64,000 nt of DNA from the NCBI GenBank assembly GCA_037718865.1, contig JBBJMP010000013.1, positions 62,001 through 126,000 of the forward strand, read 5' to 3'. A program made the position numbers and the translations under genes. Position 1 is the stretch's first letter; every line of letters starts with the position of its first letter. This stretch comes from JADCRZ01 sp037718865 (lineage in GTDB: Bacteria > Bacteroidota > Bacteroidia > Chitinophagales > Chitinophagaceae). Below, piece after piece: positions 46,177-54,618 of the stretch. The notes beneath the pieces are model-generated. The model saw only the letters and a list, made by a program, of their open reading frames with translations, did not search any database and was not told the DNA's origin.

Positions 46177-48060
46177 TCACTTCATCAGGTCAAGGTTTCC
46201 GGTAATACGGGTGCGATCTTTTATGAAGGCCTCCGTGTACTTGTTTATTCGTTGTGTCGCCTCTTCCAGGTTATCATTATTCAGGTTGATATTAAGAAGG
46301 TCAATAAACCAGGGCAGCTTTACTTCGCTGTGCATGTAGGCAACAGCTATTTCCCTGGAAATTGGCAATGTAGTGGTCTTCGAGTCATCGAATACGTCCT
46401 TGTTGGTTGCCTGTAGCAGTTTTTCGTATTCTTCTTTTAATAACCTTTCAAAAAGAGCTATAGAAAAAGGATCACCTGACTTCATTCCGATTAATGGATC
46501 ATCTTCTGTAAGGATGGCCCCTTTATGAACCCATTCCCAAAGAATACTCAACCTGATCTCACCTGTTGCCATGTCTTCCATCAGGTACAAAATATCGTCA
46601 TTGCCAAAAAAATCAGCAGGTTTAAGTGCCGCGGCCTGCATTCCCTGCCCAAAGGCGTTCCCATACTGAAGAGCGACACTTAACAGGTTACGGGCACCAC
46701 GAATCGTTGTAGGAGCAGGTTCTATCAGGATAAGGTCATCGGCATCCTGCTGCGTATAACTTAACTTTGGAAATGTTCTCCCCAGTTGATTGGGTTGCCC
46801 CGCCTTTTCCCAGACTGGCCGTATGGTGTTCACCATTTTCCAATGTGCTACCCATTTACCGCTTGCTCCTTCACGCTGTTCACGTTCTGCACCGGCAACG
46901 GCTTTCTTCATGCTGGCGGTGACGCCTTGCTCCGATCCTACAGGTATATTCGGCTCCATTCCACCTTGCCATAAGGCATAATTACCATTGATGTCCGGCG
47001 TGTTTACAGCGCACCTTACCCGGTTTTCGTAATGGCGCATATACCCATAAGTCATAGTAATGGCTTCAATATCGGGATTGATGAATGTATTGTCCCAAGC
47101 CATGGCATCCGCAACGCTATTGATATAATCCCATCGTCCGGTATTGTATCCGACAAAATGTTTCCCCAGTGCCGCCCGGATTTCCATTAATTGGTGCGTT
47201 GCTTCAAGCTGTTCAACCAGAACATACACTTTGATCGTTCCCGCAGGAAGTTTGAGGTGATTTTCCAGAGCAGTGATCATATCATTCCAAAGCGCTGCCT
47301 CTCCGGCCGTTTGAATTTTTGGCAGATACAGCACTACGGAGGAACCAGCTTTTTGCAGCTCCCGGTAATTATTTACGACGTACAAGGTCATGTCAACGAT
47401 GGATGCAGCCAGAGCAACACCCTCTCCATCCAGCATATGACGGTCATCCAGGTGAAGGCCGCGGGCACGGAAGATTTTGGTAGTGAAATCAAGTTGTTGA
47501 AACCAATCCGTAATAATGCTGTTTCCGAAGAAACCCATCGCCCACCTGTTCATTTCCGCAGCTACCACCTCTGCTACCTGTATAAACAAAGGGTCTTTGG
47601 CTATAGCCAGTTTAAGGTTGCGCTGGTTATCAAGTGACATTGTTTTCACCTGTCCAAGTGCGTCTTCTCCGTCAAACATCCAGCCATCGGCGCCCGAGAG
47701 GAGGGCATAGGCCACATTGCGGATACTGCTTTCCACGGCGGCATTTGGCTTTGCTGCCGGGCCGGTTCCCTGTATCCATTGTCTTTGAAGATCGGCTGGA
47801 ATTACAGCTCCTTCAAATTTCCCATCCCTGGCATCCTGCACCGTAATTTTTGTTCGTTGTATATAAACGCCGGGATCAGGAAACATGATCCGCTGTTTCT
47901 GTTGGTAACGGTCTGCCCTTCGTTTAATGCGTGCCGTCATAGCTTCTTTAATGTCTTTGTTAAAGGGAGCAAGTGCTGACAGCGCTGACAGTGCTTCATG
48001 CGTATATACATCAGGGTAAGTTTGCTGTAAGTTTGCGTTAATCTTGATGTTATGGGTCAT
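46177..48060 (-). CDS. Malate synthase A-like protein, divergent and long
   Basis: A 627-residue cytoplasmic protein with the malate synthase A plan: FDGEDA (129-134), FRARGLHLDD (197-206), the metal ligand region VLVEQLEA with E283, NTGRWDYI (306-313), GKWVAHW (401-407) and MEDMATGEI (494-502) containing the position of the catalytic aspartate. Malate synthase condenses glyoxylate with acetyl-CoA. It is roughly 90 residues longer than typical isoform A proteins, and several motifs depart from the textbook form (VAHW for VAHP, GEDA for FEDS). No isocitrate lyase lies nearby, so glyoxylate would come from another route. It is the last gene of the lut run, 164 bp after lutC. Confidence 0.75.
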   Translation of the reverse strand: MTHNIKINANLQQTYPDVYTHEALSALSALAPFNKDIKEAMTARIKRRADRYQQKQRIMFPDPGVYIQRTKITVQDARDGKFEGAVIPADLQRQWIQGTGPAAKPNAAVESSIRNVAYALLSGADGWMFDGEDALGQVKTMSLDNQRNLKLAIAKDPLFIQVAEVVAAEMNRWAMGFFGNSIITDWFQQLDFTTKIFRARGLHLDDRHMLDGEGVALAASIVDMTLYVVNNYRELQKAGSSVVLYLPKIQTAGEAALWNDMITALENHLKLPAGTIKVYVLVEQLEATHQLMEIRAALGKHFVGYNTGRWDYINSVADAMAWDNTFINPDIEAITMTYGYMRHYENRVRCAVNTPDINGNYALWQGGMEPNIPVGSEQGVTASMKKAVAGAEREQREGASGKWVAHWKMVNTIRPVWEKAGQPNQLGRTFPKLSYTQQDADDLILIEPAPTTIRGARNLLSVALQYGNAFGQGMQAAALKPADFFGNDDILYLMEDMATGEIRLSILWEWVHKGAILTEDDPLIGMKSGDPFSIALFERLLKEEYEKLLQATNKDVFDDSKTTTLPISREIAVAYMHSEVKLPWFIDLLNINLNNDNLEEATQRINKYTEAFIKDRTRITGNLDLMK

Positions 48061-48099
48061 GTTAAATGCAGGTTAAGCGTTTGATAATAACCTTCTCTT

Positions 48100-48213
48100 A
48101 GTGTAATTCTTTGTGTTTCCTCTTTGTGGTTCTTTGTGGTTTTCATTTTGGTAATTGAGCTTTGGCCTATTAAAACCACGAAGGGCAACAAAGATTACAC
48201 AAAAAAACACGAA
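48100..48213. repeat. Imperfect inverted repeat, CTTTGTG-type
   Basis: The left arm (48100-48143, TGTAATTCTTTGTGTTTCC then CTTTGTGGTTCTTTGTGG) is mirrored by the right arm (48170-48213), whose reverse complement reads TTGTGTAATCTTTGTTGCCC then TTCGTGGTTTT. The pair would fold into a long imperfect hairpin between lutC and the malate synthase gene. The repeated CTTTGTG words suggest a dispersed Bacteroidota spacer repeat rather than a gene-specific regulator. Confidence 0.5.
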
Positions 48214-48224
48214 GTGATCAGAGT

Positions 48225-48809
48225 TTACTTCACTATAAATACCGTCATGGATAAAGGTCCGTGTGCCCCCAGCACCAGCGCTTGTTCAATATCTGCGGTT
48301 TTAGACGGTCCCCCTATGAAACCTCCGAAACCATAACCTCCCGTGCCTATTATGTCGTACGCTTCATGCAGGGTAGGAACAATCGATTCGACAGAAACAA
48401 TAACGGCAAGGTGCTGGCAAATGTATGGGATGATGCGCTGAACCATCAAGTCGTCAGTCAGCCACACTGCCCCATTTTCTGCAACACCGATCTGCGCCCT
48501 GATCACAGCCAGTTCAACATCTTCATAACTAAGGGGGTTAACCGTAGCCGATAATAATTCAAGACGATCGCTGAGCTCAGGCAGACTGGTTACCACGCGT
48601 TTTGTAATGTCAAAATGTTCGTTGATCAACGTATGTACGGCACCAATATCATCTACCAAAAAGGGCGAACCACCTATCGCCTTAAAAACGTCCATGTATT
48701 TTTGAACGTTGTCCGTAATCTCTCCCTTAAATATAGATACATCGGGCAAAGGGATAACCTGAGGTTGATTTTTCAGGACGGCTTGAAGTATTTGTTCCCG
48801 GCTACTCAT
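48225..48809 (-). CDS. lutC: Lactate utilisation protein C (LUD domain)
   Basis: A 194-residue LUD-domain protein, the third subunit of the LutABC L-lactate oxidase complex. The domain shows LSYEDVELAVIRAQIGVAENG and AVWLTDD, with the C-terminal glycine-rich GTGGYGFGGFIGGPSKTADIEQALVLGAHGP, a hallmark of LutC/YkgG proteins. It has no cysteine clusters, as expected for this subunit. It follows lutB by 19 bp. Confidence 0.9.
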   Translation of the reverse strand: MSSREQILQAVLKNQPQVIPLPDVSIFKGEITDNVQKYMDVFKAIGGSPFLVDDIGAVHTLINEHFDITKRVVTSLPELSDRLELLSATVNPLSYEDVELAVIRAQIGVAENGAVWLTDDLMVQRIIPYICQHLAVIVSVESIVPTLHEAYDIIGTGGYGFGGFIGGPSKTADIEQALVLGAHGPLSMTVFIVK

Positions 48810-48828
48810 TTAATATAAATTAACACGT

Positions 48829-50220
48829 TTATTCCTTATTGTTATTTTCTTCGTTTTTAGCGTACCAGTCTGCAAAAGATTCCTTTGGGCCTTCCGGCAT
48901 ATCACGCTGTTTGTACCAGGGATTGAATTTGTTCTTAACCACAAAAGGAATGTTTTGCAAAAACCATCTTCCCGTTTTTCCTGCTGTCGTGAAATTGCCT
49001 GGCGAGGATAAGGTCCAGGCCATCGCTTTCATGCCCAAGGCTTTTGTATTGGCGGCATAACCTTCTTTAACGATCACCTGGCGCCATTTGTAGAGCTGTT
49101 CATGAATGTTAATCTTGACAGGGCAAACATTTGAACAGGATCCGCAAAGCGTAGACGCAAAAGGAAGGTCGGCGTGTTTTTTCATATCGAGGTTAGGAGC
49201 AAGGATTGCTCCGATAGGGCCAGAAATAGTATTGTGATAACTAAGTCCCCCGCTTTTTCTGTATACCGGGCAGGTATTCATACAGGCACCGCATTTAATG
49301 CATTTTAACGAGTCCCTGAAGTCTGCCCGGCCCAATTGGCGTGTTCTGCCGGCATCTACCAATATCAGATGCATCTCCTGCCCCTCGCGGGGTTTTTTGT
49401 AGTGGCTTGAATAGATGGTTATCGGCTGCCCGGTAGCACTTCTGGCAAGCAGTCGTAAAAATACAGCGAGGTGTTTCTTTTGCGGAATAATTTTTTCGAG
49501 GCCCATGGAAGCAATCTGCACTTCAGATAAGTGGGCGCCCATATCGGCATTTCCTTCATTGGTGCATACTACATATTCGCCTGTTTCTGCCACTGCAAAG
49601 TTTACTCCTGTCAGTGCTGCACGGCGGGTGATAAATATGTTGCGTAGGTGTTTCCGGGCAACCCTGGTTAATAGTGTAGGGTCGGATAATCCTTTTTCCG
49701 TTCCCAGGTGTTCATGGAACAGTTCACCGATCTCTTCCTTCCTTTTGTGTATGCAGGGAAGTACGATATGGCTTGGGGGCTCGTTGTCTATCTGCTGGAT
49801 GTATTCTCCCAGGTCGGAGTTGATCACGTCAATGCCGCGTTCAATGAGGTATTCATTCAGATGGCACTCCTCTGTCAGCATGGATTTGCTTTTCACCATC
49901 TGCCTGATGTCCTTAGCCTTCAGAATCGAGTAAACAATAGCATTGTGTTCTTCGGCATCAGCCGCCCAGTATACCTTTACACCATTGTTTAACAAGTTGG
50001 CTTCAAACTGCAGCAGGTATTCATGGAGGTTAGAGATGACATTGCTTTTGATCTGCGAAGCAGCTTCCCGTAGTGCTTCCCACTCCGGTATCTGCTTTGA
50101 AGCAATGTCACGTTTTTCACGGATGTACCAAAGAGCACCGTCATGCCAGTTGACGTGCTCATCGTCTTTAATAAAATCCTGCGCCAGGGCAGCATGGTCT
50201 TTATGTTGGCTTTGTTTCAT
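48829..50220 (-). CDS. lutB: Lactate utilisation iron-sulfur protein B
   Basis: A 463-residue protein with an N-terminal LUD domain (about 60-290) and two 4Fe-4S ferredoxin motifs: C307-x2-C310-x2-C313-x3-C317-P and C359-x2-C362-x3-C366-P. The C-terminal helical tail (KGWYKQ-type region, NPWYKQRDMPEGPKESF) is typical of LutB/YkgF. With LutA and LutC it oxidises L-lactate to pyruvate in the cytoplasm. Its ATG overlaps the lutA stop by one base (TGATG), so translation is coupled. Confidence 0.93.
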   Translation of the reverse strand: MKQSQHKDHAALAQDFIKDDEHVNWHDGALWYIREKRDIASKQIPEWEALREAASQIKSNVISNLHEYLLQFEANLLNNGVKVYWAADAEEHNAIVYSILKAKDIRQMVKSKSMLTEECHLNEYLIERGIDVINSDLGEYIQQIDNEPPSHIVLPCIHKRKEEIGELFHEHLGTEKGLSDPTLLTRVARKHLRNIFITRRAALTGVNFAVAETGEYVVCTNEGNADMGAHLSEVQIASMGLEKIIPQKKHLAVFLRLLARSATGQPITIYSSHYKKPREGQEMHLILVDAGRTRQLGRADFRDSLKCIKCGACMNTCPVYRKSGGLSYHNTISGPIGAILAPNLDMKKHADLPFASTLCGSCSNVCPVKINIHEQLYKWRQVIVKEGYAANTKALGMKAMAWTLSSPGNFTTAGKTGRWFLQNIPFVVKNKFNPWYKQRDMPEGPKESFADWYAKNEENNNKE

Positions 50221-50951
50221 CAGGTAGCATTTAAAATTTCAGCAATGTGTACTATTTTAACGGAACTCTTGTTCCGGTGAAGGATCCCTTCCAGGTGCAT
50301 CAGGCAGGAGAGGTCTGATGACGTTATAAATTCTGCCCCGTTTTTTGTATGATCCGTTACCCTGTCTTTACCCATTTTTACAGATACGGCTTCTTCCGTT
50401 ATACAAAAACTACCGCCGAATCCACAGCATTCATCCGCGCGATCCAGTGTAACCTGTTCCAACCCCTTCACCATATGTAGCAAGTGTTGAGGTTTGGAAA
50501 AAGGCGGAGCATTCAGTTCACTCATTTGTGCCAAATGAAGCCCTCGCAAACCATGACAGCTATGATGTATGCCCACCCGATGTGGAAACACGGCTTCCAG
50601 TTTTTCGACTTTAAGGATATCGGTTAAAAATTCCACCAGCTCATACAATTTTGTTCTGATCGCAGTTGCCTGTTCTTCATTGGCATCGTGAAGATGGTCC
50701 TTAACATGTAACACGCAACTGGCTGATGGTGCAACGATATAATCGAACCGGGAAAAGTGATCAATAAAAAGCCGGTTACAACCACTGGTGAGGTGTTCGA
50801 ACCCTGCATTGGCCATGGGCTGTCCGCAACAGGTCTGATTTGGAGGATAAGCCACATCAACACGTAATTTCTTAAGCAATTGCAATGTTGCTTTTGCAGC
50901 ACCAGGGTAAAATTGGTTTACGTAACAAGGTATGAACAGTCCGACGGTCAT
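50220..50951 (-). CDS. lutA: Lactate utilisation Fe-S oxidoreductase A
   Basis: A 243-residue protein with two cysteine-rich CCG domains: C41-C42-G (NQTCCGQPMANAG) and C175-C176-G (DECCGFGGSFC), flanked by conserved C9, C80 and C132 in the usual places. This is the LutA/YkgE subunit of the non-flavin L-lactate dehydrogenase and resembles the GlpC/heterodisulfide reductase-type electron carrier. It opens the lutABC operon and is preceded by the heptamer-repeat spacer. Confidence 0.93.
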   Translation of the reverse strand: MTVGLFIPCYVNQFYPGAAKATLQLLKKLRVDVAYPPNQTCCGQPMANAGFEHLTSGCNRLFIDHFSRFDYIVAPSASCVLHVKDHLHDANEEQATAIRTKLYELVEFLTDILKVEKLEAVFPHRVGIHHSCHGLRGLHLAQMSELNAPPFSKPQHLLHMVKGLEQVTLDRADECCGFGGSFCITEEAVSVKMGKDRVTDHTKNGAEFITSSDLSCLMHLEGILHRNKSSVKIVHIAEILNAT

Positions 50952-50969
50952 TTCAGGTATTTAAATGGT

Positions 50970-51103
50970 TGTGAGATGTGAGATGTAAGATGTAAGATGG
51001 TATATGAGATGTAAGATGTCCTATTATTTTTTCGTATCGGCTCATATTTTTTTATTAAAGGCAATGAATATAAACATATGTAAAGCATCTCACATCTCAC
51101 ATC
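50970..51103. repeat. Heptamer tandem repeats with an inverted copy, between the uronidase-like gene and lutA
   Basis: Four exact-length heptamers run from 50971 (GTGAGAT, GTGAGAT, GTAAGAT, GTAAGAT), then after a 5-bp break ATGAGAT and GTAAGAT to 51017. At 51087-51103 ATCTCAC occurs twice in inverted orientation. The stop codon of the upstream gene lies inside this inverted arm (its last codons read AGG-ATG-TGA). The two arms could pair into a hairpin across the spacer. Confidence 0.65.
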
Positions 51104-53382
51104 CTAAACGGTTTTTCAGTTGTTGTTTTAAACTGGTATTTAATCGTTCCAGGTTTCCATTGTTTTGCCAGGGTAATGTCCGCTTCGCACTTTGTCATAA
51201 GTTCGGATATATTTACATAACCTACACGGTTGTATAGTGCCGGCTTATATAATGAATTGTAGACATTAGCATATTTAGCCCAGTGGCTCTTCGCCATCTC
51301 TAAATAATCAACGGCCCTGACGCGGTCGGGTTCATTTCCAAACTGATCAAACTGTGCAAGGCTGCAAGCCGCCTTTAACTTTGTTGCATAGTAATTACCA
51401 ATATGGGCAAACGCTTCTATATCACCCAGTGTCTGATCGGTTTGTGTGAATGAACCGGCCTTGCGGGTTGGTAATTCCTTTAGACCGGCAAGAGCCTCTG
51501 CCGCATGCCGGGCAATAGTATCTGCAACTGCCAAAGGCGACTGAAGCGAATCAACCCTTCCTTCGTGCCTGTACTTGGCCCACAGGTAGATATTCCGGAT
51601 GTTGCTGCCAGGCATCGGCTCGCGTTCAATGTAGTCTGCAACAGTGAAAAATCCTTTGTGTGTCGGATGGCTTATATTAGCTTCGGGAAACCATTTCAAG
51701 TCAATATCGCCCCACACAAACCGGGTGATCCAGGGAAAAATCATGGAGGCGGCAGACCAGGGTTTGTATAATTTATCTACAGCCAGATCCGGAAACCTTG
51801 TTTGCAGGGCCTTGAAGAACACCTGGTCGGGCAGGTTTGGATCATAACTTAATCTTCCCCAAAGCATGAAAGAATACCACTGTTTTTGCATGACCAGCTG
51901 GTGTTCCGATCCTTTGGTCAGATAATCACGCCCCCAGTTATAACCATCAGGGCCCATATAGTAACCCGCAATTTTTTCAGGTTCGGGAATGTCTTTGATA
52001 AACTGTCGGGCAAAATCATTGTTGGCCCAGCGAAAACTATAAATATCGTCGTTGCGTATGGTTAACCAGCTTTTGGTTTGTTGCGAAAGCAAGGGCATGG
52101 CCGCATATACAAAGGGCGGATTTGTAATGGAATACATATGGGCAATGGCATATTTCAAACTCAGATCCAGCGGACCGGGATATTCACGAAATGCCTCTTT
52201 AATTTCGCTGAGGGAAGTCTGGTGGAAGCGGTGAATAAGACGAAAGGCCCGGTTGGGTTCTTTTTTAAGTGCATCCCGGATACCCTCTCCGTAAGTGCGC
52301 CACAGCCACTTTTCATTAGCGTAGTCACCTTTCAGTTTTCCGTTCATAGCCTCACCGGCAGTTATACCTATTCCGGCAAGAAGCGGGTATGTTTGTACCA
52401 TCTCTCTCACCGCTGCCCTGAAGTAGCGAATGGTCGTGTCATTATCCTGCCGGTTTGTAATGCCATGTTTGCCTTCAGCACCATTGGTAAATATGTTCCA
52501 GGTAAACATATACACTTCGATGCCCCTGTCGCCGGCCATCTGCATGACCTCTTTCCAGAAAGCGATTTTTTGATCGATGGTTATTTTTTTAACGACTTCA
52601 ACCTTGTTAAGCAGATGCGGACGAACAAAGTTGACACCGGTATGACTATAGCTATCATCAAACTTTTCTTTTGTCCGCCAAACATCATTCAGGGCCACCT
52701 CAGGAAACTCCGGAATCTTAACCATGGAAGGAAAGGGATGCAGGCTCCATAGGCTCAGCACGTTAAACCGGTTTTTAGCCATTTCATCCAAATAAGTTAT
52801 CCAGAACGACTTATCCCAAACGTTAGGAATGTTTTGCTGTGCGGCATCACTGGGATCAGTGTAGCTGGGCGTACGCAGATCCAGGGGAATATTAAATTTT
52901 ATGCCCCTCCGTTCAAGGTAAGGTTTGTTGTCAGATTCGGTGATAGCATCTATCGGCTGGTTACGTATAGCTTCAGCAATGTCTAAGCCACCATACATGG
53001 CGCCGGTTTTTTCTCCGGCTAAAACGTAAACATTTTTTTGCTTACTCTTATTGACCACCCGTATAGCGTAACATTGCCATCCAAGGTTACTGGGCAATTT
53101 TACTTTTTCATTTTCAGCCATTTTAATGGATGCAGCGGAATCTGAAATAATCCTGATGACAACGTCATCATCAGCTGTCTTGTTTAATGAAGATGAAAGT
53201 CGGACCGCATAATTCTTTTCACTGGCTGCCTTGTTTATTTCATTGCCGGCATAGGCAAGCTGGTTGCCTGAGTGATCAACCTGAATATTTATCTTAGCCT
53301 GCTGCGCATAACCAGCATGCACATTGGCCGTTAGCACGAACAGCGGCAGGATACATAACCGAAGCAGATTTATTTTAATCAT
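51097..53382 (-). CDS. Exported alpha-uronidase-like glycoside hydrolase (GH67/GH20-like fold)
   Basis: A 761-residue protein with a Sec leader ending near AGYAQQ (about 27). An N-terminal alpha/beta domain (30-150), like the one preceding GH20/GH67/GH84 barrels, ends in LAGEKTGAMYGGLDIAEAIR. The TIM barrel follows with YLERRGIKFNIPLDLRTPSY, MAKNRFNVLSLWSLHPF, VYMFTWNIF and a candidate catalytic E344 in GITAGEAM. I read it as an alpha-glucuronidase/alpha-galacturonidase-type enzyme releasing uronic acids. The family is a judgement from overall pattern, and GH115- or GH84-like alternatives are not excluded. It lies 41 bp after the glycerate kinase gene. Confidence 0.6.
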   Translation of the reverse strand: MIKINLLRLCILPLFVLTANVHAGYAQQAKINIQVDHSGNQLAYAGNEINKAASEKNYAVRLSSSLNKTADDDVVIRIISDSAASIKMAENEKVKLPSNLGWQCYAIRVVNKSKQKNVYVLAGEKTGAMYGGLDIAEAIRNQPIDAITESDNKPYLERRGIKFNIPLDLRTPSYTDPSDAAQQNIPNVWDKSFWITYLDEMAKNRFNVLSLWSLHPFPSMVKIPEFPEVALNDVWRTKEKFDDSYSHTGVNFVRPHLLNKVEVVKKITIDQKIAFWKEVMQMAGDRGIEVYMFTWNIFTNGAEGKHGITNRQDNDTTIRYFRAAVREMVQTYPLLAGIGITAGEAMNGKLKGDYANEKWLWRTYGEGIRDALKKEPNRAFRLIHRFHQTSLSEIKEAFREYPGPLDLSLKYAIAHMYSITNPPFVYAAMPLLSQQTKSWLTIRNDDIYSFRWANNDFARQFIKDIPEPEKIAGYYMGPDGYNWGRDYLTKGSEHQLVMQKQWYSFMLWGRLSYDPNLPDQVFFKALQTRFPDLAVDKLYKPWSAASMIFPWITRFVWGDIDLKWFPEANISHPTHKGFFTVADYIEREPMPGSNIRNIYLWAKYRHEGRVDSLQSPLAVADTIARHAAEALAGLKELPTRKAGSFTQTDQTLGDIEAFAHIGNYYATKLKAACSLAQFDQFGNEPDRVRAVDYLEMAKSHWAKYANVYNSLYKPALYNRVGYVNISELMTKCEADITLAKQWKPGTIKYQFKTTTEKPFRM

Positions 53383-53423
53383 GGCCTAATCGTTTTGAAA
53401 GCACTCCTTGAATATATTGTAAA

Positions 53424-54566
53424 TTACCTGTTCTTTATTTTCAAAGCCAACAAATTACCCAATTCCCCTGAGGTCCTGATCAGATTTTCAGCAGTACTGG
53501 CCAATGCAGTTGGCAGGTCAAACGGTTTATGTCCTATTGCCATCAGTACATCAAAGTATTTCTGCAGGTCTGCATTTCTTTCCAGGGGAATTTTACCGGC
53601 CAGGCCAATAACGGGAATGCCTTTCCCCTTTGCATGGCATGCCACGCCAAATGGTCCTTTGCCCTGCAGGGTCTGCTCATCGATACTGCCTTCTCCCGTA
53701 ATTACCAGGTCCGTCTTTTCCAAAGCCTTATCAAAACCGGTAAGTTCAAGAAAATGATCTATGCCATTTACGAGTTGAGCATTCAGAAAGGCGAATAGTC
53801 CTGCTGCTGCACCTCCGGCAGTACCTCCGTATTTAATCGCAGACATATCTTTACCTGTTTGTCGGAAAGCAACGGCTGAGAATGTTGACAGGGCCGCATC
53901 CAGCTTTTGTACATCTTCGGGTGACGCTCCCTTTTGAGGACCAAAGACAGCGGCAGCACCGCGGCTACCTAATAACATATTATCTACATCGCACAGCACG
54001 ATTACTTCTGCTTTTCCTATTCTTTCATCAAGCCCGGAAAGGTCAACAGAAGCCAGTTCATTAAGGCCTGCCGGCAGCGTTGATAATTCTTTACCATCAG
54101 CATCCAGGAAACGTATGCCGAGGGCTTTCAACATTCCGCTACCTCCATCTACCGTAGCAGAACCTCCCATTCCGATGATAATTCTTGTAGCACCTTTATC
54201 GAGGGCTATTTTTATCTGTTCGCCCGTTCCAAATGAAGTAACCTGCAAAGGATCCAATTCTTCCGGCAACAGTAATCGCAACCCTGAGGCATTGGCCATC
54301 TCGATCACCGCCGTTTTGCCTTCATCTATCAAACCAAATGAAGCGCTGATTTTCCTGCCTGAAGGATTGTGTACTGTTGTATTCATCCATTGGCCTGCGC
54401 ATTTTGTTATGATCAATTCCGCTGTACCATCTCCTCCGTCACCGATGGGAAAACTTTCGCATTCGCAATGAAGATTACTTTGCAGCAATCCTTCCCGGAT
54501 TGCTGAGGCAGCCTCTTCAGCAGTAAGGCTATGTTTAAAGGCATTTGGAGAGATGAGGATATGCAT
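53424..54566 (-). CDS. Glycerate kinase (GarK/GlxK family)
   Basis: A 380-residue glycerate kinase from the ATG at 54566 (MHILISPNAFKHSL); the longer frame to 54626 runs through repeat DNA and the upstream stop and is rejected. Landmarks are SPNAFKHSLTAEEAA, IGDGGDGTAE (41-50), GGSATVDGGSG (134-144) and GEGSIDEQT near residue 285. It phosphorylates glycerate to 2- or 3-phosphoglycerate (the subfamily usually makes 2-phosphoglycerate). It fits with the hydroxyacid dehydrogenase at 57048 and suggests that glycerate is an intermediate here. Confidence 0.93.
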   Translation of the reverse strand: MHILISPNAFKHSLTAEEAASAIREGLLQSNLHCECESFPIGDGGDGTAELIITKCAGQWMNTTVHNPSGRKISASFGLIDEGKTAVIEMANASGLRLLLPEELDPLQVTSFGTGEQIKIALDKGATRIIIGMGGSATVDGGSGMLKALGIRFLDADGKELSTLPAGLNELASVDLSGLDERIGKAEVIVLCDVDNMLLGSRGAAAVFGPQKGASPEDVQKLDAALSTFSAVAFRQTGKDMSAIKYGGTAGGAAAGLFAFLNAQLVNGIDHFLELTGFDKALEKTDLVITGEGSIDEQTLQGKGPFGVACHAKGKGIPVIGLAGKIPLERNADLQKYFDVLMAIGHKPFDLPTALASTAENLIRTSGELGNLLALKIKNR

Positions 54567-54618
54567 ATTGAGGTGATAGGTGATAGGTTTGAGGTGACAG
54601 TGCCGATCACCTATTCGT
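54567..54618. repeat. Heptamer repeat with inverted arm in the glycerate kinase upstream spacer
   Basis: The heptamer AGGTGAT (or its one-base shift TGATAGG) occurs twice in a row at about 54572-54586, with a related TGAGGTGACAG following. ATCACCTAT at 54606-54614 is its inverted copy. The stop codon of the upstream gene (54611-54613) lies inside that inverted arm, the same layout as at 50970-51103. Confidence 0.6.
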
